Shown here: piece after piece, positions 44,563-52,608 of the stretch
How positions within the stretch are numbered: the first letter of the stretch is position 1
How the letters are laid out: every line of letters begins with the position of its first letter
Source: Geothrix sp. PMB-07
Lineage (GTDB): Bacteria; Acidobacteriota; Holophagae; Holophagales; Holophagaceae
Assembly (NCBI RefSeq): GCF_030758935.1
Contig: NZ_CP132333.1
Span: 3,224,992 to 3,288,991 of the forward strand
Length of the DNA stretch: 64,000 nt
Reading direction: 5' to 3'
Notes under the pieces: model-generated
Seen by the model: the letters and a program-made list of their open reading frames with translations, nothing else
The model's database searches: none
Told to the model about the DNA's origin: nothing
Program-made: the position numbers and the translations under genes

Positions 44563-44639
44563 CCGAGGCTCCGAGAAAGCTGTTTGTTGGCGCTTTCAGC
44601 TTCCCAGATCTCGGGTGAACAACCTGATTGGCACTTACA
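43629..44639 (-). mobile_element. IS481-family insertion sequence, copy 1 (1011 bp)
   Basis: The ends are inverted repeats of about 27 bp beginning TGT: TGTcgtTGCCAAcgAGGTTG at the left and, on the other strand, TGTaagTGCCAAtcAGGTTG at the right. A 6-bp duplication GCTAGA flanks it (43623-43628 and 44640-44645). Read in the transposase direction the target is TCTAGC, which fits the NCTAGN target reported for IS481. One transposase gene fills the element. A near-identical copy in the opposite orientation is at 61430-62440. Confidence 0.93.
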
Positions 44640-44776
44640 GCTAGATGTCCTTCACCAGGACCAACGCCCGAGGGCATGACTCGGGGTTCCGACTCCAAGC
44701 GTTGACGGTCCCCTCCAAAAAATCATCCCGCAACTGAAACCAGTCGCTTCAACCCTTTGATCAGGAGCCTCGACCC

Positions 44777-45106
44777 ATGCCCCAAATGATCTGCCGAAAT
44801 TGCGGCACCGTCTCTCAACCAATCAACACGGATCCACGGGGCGGAAGTATCGGGATTGTCTTTATCGCAATTGGAAGCATCGCGTTCTTTGCTGTAGTTG
44901 TTGCCTGGGGGCTTGGGTGTGGGTTGGGCTGTTTCGGCCTTCCGGTTTCGGTTGGATGCCTTGCTCTGGGTTGGTGGCTGAAATATCGGAAACCAGCACT
45001 CCGGTGCACTCTCTGCCACACAACCGGAAGCATGCTCCCCCTGGAGTCACCCATGGGCCAGGAGCTGGCCCAAAGATTCCACCCAAACCCGTCCAGCACC
45101 AAATAA
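44777..45106 (+). CDS. Small membrane protein with two CxxC zinc knuckles
   Basis: A 109-residue protein. The N-terminus has MICRNCG (CxxC) and residues 68-80 have LRCTLCHTTG (CxxC); between them lie two hydrophobic segments (about 25-45 and 48-66) rich in glycine. The layout looks like a zinc ribbon split around a membrane hairpin, as seen in short membrane-bound zinc-ribbon proteins. ATG 44777 has AGGAG upstream. No neighbour suggests a function. Confidence 0.6.
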   Translation: MPQMICRNCGTVSQPINTDPRGGSIGIVFIAIGSIAFFAVVVAWGLGCGLGCFGLPVSVGCLALGWWLKYRKPALRCTLCHTTGSMLPLESPMGQELAQRFHPNPSSTK

Positions 45107-45214
45107 GGCCCTGCCCTCCCCATTCCTACCAGAAGACCTCCCGGCAAGGCCGACAGGTCTTCTGCGTTGTTGTCGGCAAGGCATGGCCAGGGCTTGAACC
45201 ACGATGACGGCTAG

Positions 45215-45814
45215 CTAAGGCTGGGACCCCAGGTATTCCTCCACCACCCTTCTCAGGGCAGCTTCGCAGCTGTCTCTCGCCGCGCGGGCGAGCAAGTCGG
45301 GCTCCATCTCGTAAGATGCCCCAGAGTCCCGAAGGTCCTCCGAAAGGATCCGTTCAGTAGACCGAAGCGCGTCGTGCAGCGCTTGCTCGGCAAGCGCCCG
45401 TAAGGTCACCTCCGGGAACGCTGTATTGGAGGCCTGGAGGGCCATTCCCAGGCTCCTGGTTGCATCCGTGCGCATGCCCTGAAAGCCCCTGATCGATCGA
45501 TCCCAGGTCTCGACCATGCTGAATAAGCTCGCCAGACACATCAGGGCCTCGATGACCCTCCTCCAAGCCTCTTGTTCAACCAGGCAGTCATCCGTAACCC
45601 CGCGTGACCGGAGATCCTCAATGCCCTCCCTCACCGTGGAAGCACTTTCCGGATGGTTCCGAGCGATCAGCTCACAACTCTTCCGGCACACCCGCTCTGC
45701 CCTGTCCCACTGCTTTCGGTCAAACGATCGATAGAACTCCTGGAGGTACCCTCCGGCCACGGCGATCTCAAGGCGCCAGGCCAGAAGTTGGTTTGCGAGA
45801 GGGGTCGACACCAT
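45215..45814 (-). CDS. Hypothetical helical protein
   Basis: A 199-residue soluble protein without a recognised domain. It is almost all helix, with repeated Arg/Glu/Ala patterns (YLQEFYRSFDRKQWDRAERV; LLARAARDSCEAALRRVVEE). ATG at 45814 has AAGGTAA upstream. It points away from an HTH gene at 46098 across an AT-rich gap with a short inverted repeat, but the two need not be linked. Confidence 0.5.
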   Translation of the reverse strand: MVSTPLANQLLAWRLEIAVAGGYLQEFYRSFDRKQWDRAERVCRKSCELIARNHPESASTVREGIEDLRSRGVTDDCLVEQEAWRRVIEALMCLASLFSMVETWDRSIRGFQGMRTDATRSLGMALQASNTAFPEVTLRALAEQALHDALRSTERILSEDLRDSGASYEMEPDLLARAARDSCEAALRRVVEEYLGSQP

Positions 45815-45827
45815 TTACCTTGTTGTT

Positions 45828-45847
45828 TTAAATAAATATATATTTAA
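45828..45847. promoter_or_regulatory. AT-rich inverted repeat in divergent gap
   Basis: TTAAATA / TATTTAA arms with a 6-nt AATATA spacer, immediately upstream of the minus-strand gene ending at 45215. The stretch is far more AT-rich than its surroundings and probably includes a promoter. Confidence 0.35.
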
Positions 45848-46097
45848 TCTAATGGCGCACTGATCGATCGGCCAAGTGGATTTCACACGAAGCAGACGTT
45901 GAAAAGCTTGGAATTCCTTTTCCCGCCGAATAAGCAACGGTGGCGCCTCTGGTGCGTTTAGCCTTGGCGGCATAATGCGCTTAGGTCAAAGTTTATGCCT
46001 GAGCGGCTTGGGTTCATCTCCGAATCGTTCCCAAAACCGGATCGCCGAGGCTTCGCATCGCCCACGAAATGCATCATCACTAGCGAATGGAGATCCA

Positions 46098-46538
46098 GTG
46101 CCCAACATCGCCTCCACTCTGAAAAGCGAAATCCTTCGCTTGGCACGAAAAGAAGTCCGACAGGAAGTGGAAGGACTGAAAAAGGCCTCAGCGCAGTACC
46201 GATCTGACATCGCGGCGTTGAAGCGGCGTGTGGAGGCACTGGAAAAAGTGCGCGCCCGTGCAGAGAAGCATGCCGTTCGATCAGCCTCCAAATCGATTGT
46301 GACCGAGGGGAAAACGACCGTTCGCTTCAGCGCCAAGGGCCTCGCCTCCAAGCGGCGCAAGCTCGGATTATCCGCCGCGGAGGTGGGAGTCATTCTTGGA
46401 GTGTCGGCACAAACCGTCTACAACTGGGAGGCTGGCAAATCCAAACCACAGGCACGGCAGTTGGAAGCCATCGCCGCCCTGCGCAACATGGGAAAAAGGG
46501 AGATTGCCGCCAAACTCGCCGATTCACCCAGCGAGTAG
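46098..46538 (+). CDS. Coiled-coil plus C-terminal XRE helix-turn-helix protein
   Basis: A 146-residue protein. The N-terminal 55 residues (TLKSEILRLARKEVRQEVEG, then an ALKRRVEALEKV segment) are a heptad-like coiled coil, probably for dimerization. The C-terminal 60 residues form a Cro/CI-type HTH (LASKRRKLGLSAAEVGVILG, VSAQTVYNWEAGKSKPQARQ). I use a GTG start at 46098 behind GGAG; the longer frame begins in an atypical stretch. This kind of short DNA-binding protein is widespread in GC-rich bacteria; its targets are unknown. Confidence 0.7.
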   Translation: MPNIASTLKSEILRLARKEVRQEVEGLKKASAQYRSDIAALKRRVEALEKVRARAEKHAVRSASKSIVTEGKTTVRFSAKGLASKRRKLGLSAAEVGVILGVSAQTVYNWEAGKSKPQARQLEAIAALRNMGKREIAAKLADSPSE

Positions 46539-46661
46539 ACGGAGGTTGAACCACCTCAATCAAGGGCTGCGCCGCGTCCACCTACTGGGCTCCTTCAATC
46601 CAGCTGGGCCCATACCTCGTTTTCAACACCCCCTTCAGTGAGAAGGCCCCACCCTCGGGAG

Positions 46662-47087
46662 TTATCGCCCGCCCGAACGTGATGCCTTTGCCGGCCTGCC
46701 CTCACGAATATGGGAAGCCCAAATCCTGCGCTGGTCCTGCCATAGAGGAACTCGAGCGATCCGCAACAAGGCATGGAAGTTCACCCGGCTGGCCTCCGCC
46801 CTTGCCAGAAGCACCGCCTCCTGGAGGTCTGGAGCCAGGTAGACCAGCGCATGAAGCTGAGCCACACGAGGTTGGCTGACCCCAAACTTTTTTGCCAGAA
46901 TCTGCGAATACCCTGGGCCAAACGCCTCGATGCCACGCGCGAGCACATGGGCTTTCGCCAGGCACAGGGCCAGGCGGGGAGGCCGACCCATCGGTTCATC
47001 TCTCTCCCCTGGCTTCTGAAAGGTCACCTGGAGCCCTCGGCGCACCCGCATGAAGGGCACCTCCACTGTCAGTTCATCGACCTTCAT
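46662..47087 (-). CDS. HTH protein, last gene of the recombinase cassette
   Basis: A 141-residue protein. The middle (SQILAKKFGVSQPRVAQLHA) is a helix-turn-helix, followed by LVYLAPDLQEAVLLARAEASR, like the ParB/Spo0J-type HTH and its following helices. The ATG overlaps the recombinase stop by 4 nt (ATGA), so it is co-translated. In similar cassettes the recombinase is followed by such a small HTH protein. It may direct the recombinase or repress the operon. Confidence 0.6.
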   Translation of the reverse strand: MKVDELTVEVPFMRVRRGLQVTFQKPGERDEPMGRPPRLALCLAKAHVLARGIEAFGPGYSQILAKKFGVSQPRVAQLHALVYLAPDLQEAVLLARAEASRVNFHALLRIARVPLWQDQRRIWASHIREGRPAKASRSGGR

Positions 47088-48394
47088 GCTGAGATCCTCG
47101 ATTCAGCGAGGTCGAGGCGCTCCAGATTTCGCAACCGGATGCGCAGGGTCCCCTGAGCCTCCTCGACCACCACTTCATCCACCAGCAGGCGGATGAGCCG
47201 CTGGCGGTTCCGAAGGTTCAGCGCTGCCCAGATCTCCTCAAATCCAGGAAATGTCCTGGGCAACCACCCCAACCCCTGGATGAGGTAATGATCCAAGGCC
47301 GCCCGTCTTGCTTCGTTCTGAAAGGCCTCCTTGAGCTGGTCCACCACGAAGGCCTCGATGGCCTCCGCCGGAAGCTGCTTCATGGCGCAGACCTTCTTCC
47401 CCCATTTGTCCCGCGTGGTGCAACGGTAGTAGCGAAATACCCGACCATTTCGACGGGTGGATGCGCTGGTCATGAGCCCCTGGCAAACCCCGCAACGCAA
47501 TGTGCCCCTGACCAGGTAGTCTGGGTTTTGGATCAGCACGCCGGGTTGGTGGTGCCTGGGTTTCATGAGGCGCTGGGTCTGATCGAACACCTCTCGCTTG
47601 ATCAGAGGAGGGTGCTCCGCCGTCACGAACTCTCCGAGACAAGATATTTCTCCGATATAGAGGCGGTTCCTCAGAATCCGGAGCACATGATCCTTGTTCC
47701 AGGGATGTGGCCGCGGCTTCTGCATGGCCCGCAAGGGGACATCCGCATCATTAAGGCATTGGCTAATCTCCAGGGCACTCTTGCCCTCCAGATACCACTG
47801 AAAGGTCTGAATCACCCACGGAGCCTCTGCTTCGGCCACCACGAGCCGGCTCTTTTCGGACCTATACCCAAGGGAGGTGACACCCCCCGTCCATTTCCCC
47901 TTCCGTCGAGCTCCGGCCACCTTGTCTCGAATGCGATCTGCGATCATCTCCCGCTCGAACTCCGCAAAGCTCATCAGCATGTTCAGCGTGAGCCGACCCA
48001 CAGGATCAGCCGTGGAGAAGTTCTGGGTGATGCTCACAAAGGCGACCCGGTGCCGGTTGAAGTGTTCCATCACCCGGGCGAAATCCACCAGAGAGCGGGA
48101 GAGCCGGTCCACCTTGTAGATCACCACGACATCGATCATTCCTTGCCTGATGTGATCCAGGAGCTTTTGAAATCCGGGCCTCTCGATGTTGGCCCCTGTG
48201 AACCCCCCGTCATCATAGGGTTCATCGAGAGCGACCCAACCTCGGCTAGCCTGGCTCGAGATGTAGTTCAGGCAGGCCTCACGCTGGGCGTCCAAGGAGT
48301 TGAAATCCTTCTCCAGACCCGCGGCCGTGGATTTGCGGGTGTAGACCGCACACCGGACTGCGGGTGGCAGGCCCAAATCAGGATTGGCGGCCAT
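47084..48394 (-). CDS. Large serine recombinase
   Basis: A 436-residue resolvase/invertase-type recombinase. The catalytic domain has AVYTRKST with nucleophile Ser22, then YDDGGFTGANIERPGFQKLL and VVVIYKVDRLSRSLVDF, the conserved Arg region. A 'recombinase' domain (GYRSEKSRLVVAEAEAPWVI) and a zinc ribbon (RCGVCQGLM ... YRCTTRDKWGKKVC) follow, and a C-terminal helical part. It is short for a phage integrase but complete. It overlaps a DUF2924 gene (17 nt) and the HTH gene (4 nt). No att repeats or other mobile genes surround it. Confidence 0.9.
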   Translation of the reverse strand: MAANPDLGLPPAVRCAVYTRKSTAAGLEKDFNSLDAQREACLNYISSQASRGWVALDEPYDDGGFTGANIERPGFQKLLDHIRQGMIDVVVIYKVDRLSRSLVDFARVMEHFNRHRVAFVSITQNFSTADPVGRLTLNMLMSFAEFEREMIADRIRDKVAGARRKGKWTGGVTSLGYRSEKSRLVVAEAEAPWVIQTFQWYLEGKSALEISQCLNDADVPLRAMQKPRPHPWNKDHVLRILRNRLYIGEISCLGEFVTAEHPPLIKREVFDQTQRLMKPRHHQPGVLIQNPDYLVRGTLRCGVCQGLMTSASTRRNGRVFRYYRCTTRDKWGKKVCAMKQLPAEAIEAFVVDQLKEAFQNEARRAALDHYLIQGLGWLPRTFPGFEEIWAALNLRNRQRLIRLLVDEVVVEEAQGTLRIRLRNLERLDLAESRISA

Positions 48395-48932
48395 TGCCCC
48401 CTCCCCTGTTGATCAGCCCAAAGAACAAGAATCCATTCCAGGGTGTTCCGGTAATCTCCTTAGCGATGGCAGAGAGGCTACGGTAAGCCCGACCGCGATA
48501 GACGAACTCACGCTCCTGCACCCGAACTTCATGAATGAAGCCTCTGAATTCACGGCTGACCAAGCTTCCAGCCTTTGGCAGCCGCGGGTCCCTGGCCTCC
48601 TGCCGATTCGTGGACGCGGGCTTGGGCGCTTTTGGCAAAGGCTCTCGCACGTCCTGCTGGGCCGTAGGGGGCACCTCCATGGAAGAGAGCTCCTCGATGC
48701 GAGCCTTGGCTTCACCCGAGAGTCCGCCTTCCATTTGCTCCTGGATGCGGTAGGCGATCCTTTTCCGGAGGTAGGGGAGGTTCTTGGACCGAGACTCCTC
48801 CCCATATACCTCTAGATATCGCGCCCTGAGCGCTGCCAACCCCAGGCCTTGAAGCGCCCCAATATCCTTTGCCAGGGACCGCATCACGGCGGCCTCTCGG
48901 GATAGAGCTTCGCCCTTGATCTTTGAAACCAT
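48378..48932 (-). CDS. DUF2924 protein
   Basis: A 184-residue protein matching DUF2924: GLAALRARYLEVYGEESRSK, LPYLRKRIAYRIQEQ, then RLPKAGSLVSREFRGFIHEV and FVYRGRAYRSLSAIAKEITG followed by TPWNGFLFFGL. It regularly precedes a serine recombinase of the type found next, and here overlaps it by 17 nt. The family has no proven function; a recombinase partner (DNA-binding or directionality) is plausible. The ATG has AGGAGGTG upstream, and a 66-nt leader before it resembles the leader of the 71-residue gene upstream. Confidence 0.8.
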   Translation of the reverse strand: MVSKIKGEALSREAAVMRSLAKDIGALQGLGLAALRARYLEVYGEESRSKNLPYLRKRIAYRIQEQMEGGLSGEAKARIEELSSMEVPPTAQQDVREPLPKAPKPASTNRQEARDPRLPKAGSLVSREFRGFIHEVRVQEREFVYRGRAYRSLSAIAKEITGTPWNGFLFFGLINRGGGNGRQS

Positions 48933-48999
48933 ACAACACCTCCTGGAGGCCCCGTCTCTCGGGGTGTCGTATGTCCGCTCTGAAGGGCGAAACGGTCAA
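48933..48999 (-). promoter_or_regulatory. Leader with AGAGCGGACAT box and hairpin, copy A
   Basis: On the minus strand, AGAGCGGACAT (48971-48981 on the plus strand as ATGTCCGCTCT) is followed by a short hairpin (CCCCGAGAGACGGGG) and then AGGAGGTG and the DUF2924 start. The same order occurs before the 71-residue gene (49315-49378). The shared 11-mer and spacing suggest a common regulatory leader. Confidence 0.55.
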
Positions 49000-49098
49000 T
49001 AGAAATCTCAAGGGTTTGGCCATTTGGGGGCCATAACGACATCGAGGGCAGCCGACTACGCACTCCAACCATGCCGGGTTGGAAGGATCACCTTCCGG

Positions 49099-49314
49099 CT
49101 ATCCGACGATCACCCACACAGTCTTTCCGGCTTTCCGCGCCTGTCGAATGGCATCATCGACATTTTGCAGGGACAGCTCCGAGGTTTCTCCGCTCTCGCG
49201 CTGGAGCAGCAGGATACCGCTGACTCCTTGGACCGGGAGCCTTAGTTCCGGCGCTTCATTTGCTGGCAGCTTCTCAATCTCTGACCGGGCTTTGCCCGAA
49301 CTCCTGCGAACCAT
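49099..49314 (-). CDS. Small 71-residue protein with the 'VWVIVG' ending
   Basis: A 71-residue protein: a basic start, then SGILLLQRESGETSE and AIRQARKAGKTVWVIVG. Its C-terminal 40 residues match the end of the XRE regulator at 41381-41842. A ribosome site GAGGTG precedes the ATG, and the leader resembles that of the DUF2924 gene downstream. It is the first gene of the recombinase cassette. A beta-alpha-beta element used as a protein-interaction module is a guess only. Confidence 0.65.
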   Translation of the reverse strand: MVRRSSGKARSEIEKLPANEAPELRLPVQGVSGILLLQRESGETSELSLQNVDDAIRQARKAGKTVWVIVG

Positions 49315-49378
49315 GCGACACCTCGAATGCCCCTGCTTCCGGGTGCTGCATGTCCGCTCTCTTTGACGGGTTATTCAA
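49315..49378 (-). promoter_or_regulatory. Leader with AGAGCGGACAT box and hairpin, copy B
   Basis: Matches copy A: AGAGCGGACAT (plus-strand ATGTCCGCTCT at 49350-49360), a GC-rich hairpin-like stretch (CACCCGGAAGCAGGGGC), then GAGGTG and ATGGTT. Its box lies 36 nt from the start codon, against 39 nt in copy A. Confidence 0.55.
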
Positions 49379-49705
49379 GTCCTTTTTGGGTCCTCCAAAA
49401 CTTACTTTCGTCAAACGGCATAACCTTGATCCTGATTTGCCTCGATGCGAAATCCTGAATTCACCTCGAATAACATAGGGCCACCGGACAATCGGCTCAC
49501 GTGCCTTCCACCTTCACTCCCTTCACCTTCAATCCACTGGCCGATAACCAATCGGCTGGAACGGTCCTTCAGATCTTTGAGTTCAAGGCTCCGGTCATTC
49601 CCCGATGAACGGCCTTGGCCTTAAGAGAACCTCCATGGACATGGACGCTCTCGTTTGCCCACCCACCAAGTCCTTTGAGACGGTATCTGGCCAGGTTTGG
49701 TGACA
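49379..49705. other. Stretch between the recombinase cassette and the IS5 element, no gene seen
   Basis: Only short frames without ribosome sites. It should hold the promoter of the minus-strand cassette at its left end. Confidence 0.4.
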
Positions 49706-50572
49706 CTAGGGCCTGTTTTCAAAGTCAAGAAAGGCAAATGGACGTAAGGGGTTGTACAAATTGCCTAACTGCGGTACCTCATGGGTATGACGTTGAGGTA
49801 GAGCGTGGCGAGAACTTTTCTGACTGAACGAATGTGGGCCAGGCTAGAGCCTCTGCTGCCGAGCGAGCAGGGTGGAATGGGGCGCCCTCGCCTGGACAAT
49901 CGCCCCATCGTTGAAGCGATCCTCTGGAAGCACAGAACGGGAGCGCCCTGGAGAGATTTGCCTGAATCCTTCGGACCTTGGAACACGGTCTTCACGCGCT
50001 TCAATCGGTGGAATCGGAGCGGAGTCTGGCAGCGGGTCCTCGAAGCCCTTCGAGGTGAAGCGGATTGCGAATGGGTCATGGTCGACGGAACCGTTATCCG
50101 CGCCCATCAGCATGCGGCTGGTGCAAAAGGGGGACCTACATCCAAGGGCTTGGCCGCTCGCGCGGCGGTTTCTCGACCAAAGTCCACCTGATCGGGGATG
50201 CCCACGGCAACCCCGTCGATTTCGTGCTGACACCAGGCCAGTCGCACGAGAGCAAGCAACTCGGAAGCCTATTAATGGGCCGGGAGGCCGGGGCTGTTCT
50301 CGGTGATCGTGCCTACGACGGAAAGTCCTGCTGGGATCAGATCGCGTCTATTGGAGCAGAGGCAGTTGTTCCACCTCATCCATGCAGGAAGGATCCAGCC
50401 GCCTTCGATAAGCATTTCTACAAGGCCCGCCACGCCGTCGAGAACCTGTTCGCGAAGCTCAAACAATACCGAAGCCTCGCTACCCGTTACGACAAAACCA
50501 TGCGCAACTACAGCGCCATGGTCGCCATTGCCTGTGTCCTTACCTGGCTCCGACTTTGAAAACACACCCTAG
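49706..50572 (+). mobile_element. IS5-family (IS427-like) insertion sequence, about 867 bp
   Basis: The left end CTAGGGCCTGTTTTCAA and right end TTGAAAACACACCCTAG are inverted repeats with two mismatches. CTAG at both limits may be the target duplication. Inside are two overlapping frames that together make one DDE transposase by a -1 frameshift, as in the IS427 group. Confidence 0.85.
49805..50559 (+). CDS. IS5-family transposase made by -1 frameshift
   Basis: The first frame (49805-50191) gives the N-terminal insertion domain (RMWARLEPLLPSEQGG, GAPWRDLPESFGPWNTV) and the first catalytic Asp (MVDGTVIRAHQHAAG). The second frame, open from 50065 and ending at 50559, gives RSRGGFSTKVHLIGDAHGNP, the second Asp (VLGDRAYDG) and the Glu (HAVENLFAKLKQYRSLATRY). 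Joining them needs a -1 shift near GCAAAAGGGGGA at about 50123-50134, where AAAA and GGGGG runs stand. Together they make about 250 residues, the normal length, so the element is probably active rather than broken. Confidence 0.85.
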
Positions 50573-50935
50573 GTCCTCAAACAATTCAGCTCTCTGGTTC
50601 CCGCAGCAATAGGGCCGATAACGATCCCCCACCAAAGGTGGGGGTCTTCCCGTTGCTGGCCCCTCAAAGGGGCCTTTTCGCAACGGCCGGCTCAACCAAC
50701 CTCCGTTCCCACTCCAAACGTCATCCCACGCTAAGAACCACAACCACTCGCCGGTCCACGCACACGCATCGTGGCCACTTTTGCGAAAGCGTTACGATGC
50801 CAACCCATAGCCTCCTATGCTTATTCTCTCCGTGACACAATTCACGCCTCACCCCTCCTTATCGCCCTACCCTTCCCGTAATTGTCAAACTTCTACTGTC
50901 ACCCCCGCAAAGCGGGGGGCCTACCCCACTTGGTT
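50573..50935. other. Filler between the two IS5-family copies
   Basis: No gene recognised. A short GC-rich hairpin-like run (CCCCCGCAAAGCGGGGG at about 50903-50919) is the only structure. Small open frames lack ribosome sites. Confidence 0.4.
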
Positions 50936-51176
50936 ACGGGAAGCAATTGCAGACATGGGTGCGGAGGAAGTGATTCCGCCACACCCATGCCGCAAGAACC
51001 CTGCGAGCTACGATCGCAATCTCTACAAGGCTCGCCACGCCATCGAGAACCTGTTCCCGAAGCTCAAGCAACACAGCAGCCTCGCCATCCGCTACGACAT
51101 GAGCATGCGCAATTACAGCGCCATGGTCGCCATCGCCTGTCTCCTCACTTGGCTCCGATTTTGAAAACACACCCTA
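50936..51176 (+). pseudogene. Truncated IS5-family transposase remnant
   Basis: Only the last 75 codons are left: ADMGAEEVIPPHPCRKNPAS, then KARHAIENLFPKLKQHSSLA and YSAMVAIACLLTWL. They match the end of the intact transposase at 50559 with scattered changes. The right inverted repeat TTGAAAACACACCCTAG is preserved at the end. The 5' part and left repeat are gone. The copy has diverged from its neighbour, so it is an older insertion. Confidence 0.85.
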
Positions 51177-51204
51177 GGACGCACATTCGCCTGCCGAGCA
51201 TGGG

Positions 51205-52608
51205 CTACTTCGGAAGGACCAGGGTACTGAAGCTGTGGGCCGGCAGCACGAGCGCCAGATCTCTACCTTTGACACGAGCCTTCAGACTCCGGGCCTCATC
51301 GCTGGTGTTACCCAGGACCATAACCGTCCCGCCATCTGCGTTGCGGAATGCCAAAACTTCTCTGTCCTCACCTGTGGTCGCGAGACGTCGGGCCCCGGGC
51401 AAAACGAATGCTGAGAAGTGGCGGAAGAGATGGTATTCAGGGTTCCATGTGACAGTTCCAGCCGCCTTGTCTATGGTGATGAGTGCGTTCTGGACCCACC
51501 CCCAGCGGCTGACGCCACCCTTCTCCAGCACCATGTTCCAGGCCATGTGTGCTTCAGCGCCATGCCCCAAGTAATGTCGGATAAGGCGGAAGGTGTATTC
51601 CGCGTCCGTCCAGCTGTTGGCGCCTTCTCCACACTCGGTTTCGGTCTGCACGAGGGGTAGCTTCGGATACTGGCGGTGGACGAGGGCGATGCCATCCTTC
51701 CCGGCCCACTGGAAGCCCACCCCACGTAGGATGTGCTTTGTCGCGGGGTCCTCGATGATGGTTCGAATGCGCTCGAAATGAGGCCTCTCCACAGTGCCGA
51801 GCCAAATCTCTGTGGGTAAGGCCTCCATCTCGAACCTCGGACCCAAGTACCCACCAATGAAAGTGGCCAGGTCCTTTGGTTCCCAGACACAGCTGGGGAA
51901 AACCTGACAGGAGTTGAATTCGTTTTGCACATGCAGTGCCTTGATGGGAAGGCCCTCTGCCTCATATGCACGTACGAACCTTGCTAGGTAGGCGGCATAG
52001 CACTTCAGATACGGTGGTTCCATGCGGAACTGAGTGCGCATTTCGCCCCCGCGTCCTTCAGGCTTCAGGTCGTTGAACTGAGGGCTGGGCTTGCAGGCAT
52101 AGTGGTTGTTCGTTTTCATCCAGCTCGGCGGGCACCAAGGAGAGGCCCATAGTGTGAGGCTTGGCTCCAGCGTCTTCGCCGACTTGAGGTACGGGAGAAG
52201 GCGCAAGCGGTCCCGTTGGATGCTGAAATGCTTCAGTTCGAAGTCCTCCTTCGTTTCGTCGTGGCTGTACCAATCTGCCGAATAGTCATTTGCACCTACC
52301 GGGACCCGCCCCAAGGTGAACCTGAGGCCTGTCGGTCCGTAGAGGCTTGCCAAGACCTCCGCCCGTTTCCCTTCGGGGAGCGCCTCCATGGCGGCCCAGC
52401 CCAGCTCATTGAAGCAGCCACCCCAGCCCCGTATGGTCTGCTCTTCGATATCCGTGACTTCGAGCTGGAAGGAAGGTTGAGGGGGAAGCATAGCGGGGGG
52501 GGCAACCTCGACCCACGTCGCGATTACGGTACTGACAAGGAGGGAGGGCTGCGGGGTTTGTGCGGCCAAAATGAGGCCCAGCATGGGGAGAAAGACAAGT
52601 CGAATCAT
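51205..52608 (-). CDS. Secreted GH30-family glycoside hydrolase
   Basis: A 467-residue protein with a signal peptide (FLPMLGLILAAQTP). The GH30 pattern is clear: GWGGCFNELGW (61-71), RVPVGANDYS, WASPWCPPSWMKTN, acid/base Glu230 in LHVQNEF, and the nucleophile among VQTETECGEG (Glu323/Glu325). The end (FRNADGGTVMVLGN, PAHSFSTLVLP) is the side beta-domain of the family. GH30 enzymes hydrolyse beta-glucosyl or related linkages (glucosylceramide, beta-1,6-glucan, xylan). The start overlaps the upstream GH2 stop by 4 nt, so it is part of one operon. Substrate is not resolved. Confidence 0.9.
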   Translation of the reverse strand: MIRLVFLPMLGLILAAQTPQPSLLVSTVIATWVEVAPPAMLPPQPSFQLEVTDIEEQTIRGWGGCFNELGWAAMEALPEGKRAEVLASLYGPTGLRFTLGRVPVGANDYSADWYSHDETKEDFELKHFSIQRDRLRLLPYLKSAKTLEPSLTLWASPWCPPSWMKTNNHYACKPSPQFNDLKPEGRGGEMRTQFRMEPPYLKCYAAYLARFVRAYEAEGLPIKALHVQNEFNSCQVFPSCVWEPKDLATFIGGYLGPRFEMEALPTEIWLGTVERPHFERIRTIIEDPATKHILRGVGFQWAGKDGIALVHRQYPKLPLVQTETECGEGANSWTDAEYTFRLIRHYLGHGAEAHMAWNMVLEKGGVSRWGWVQNALITIDKAAGTVTWNPEYHLFRHFSAFVLPGARRLATTGEDREVLAFRNADGGTVMVLGNTSDEARSLKARVKGRDLALVLPAHSFSTLVLPK

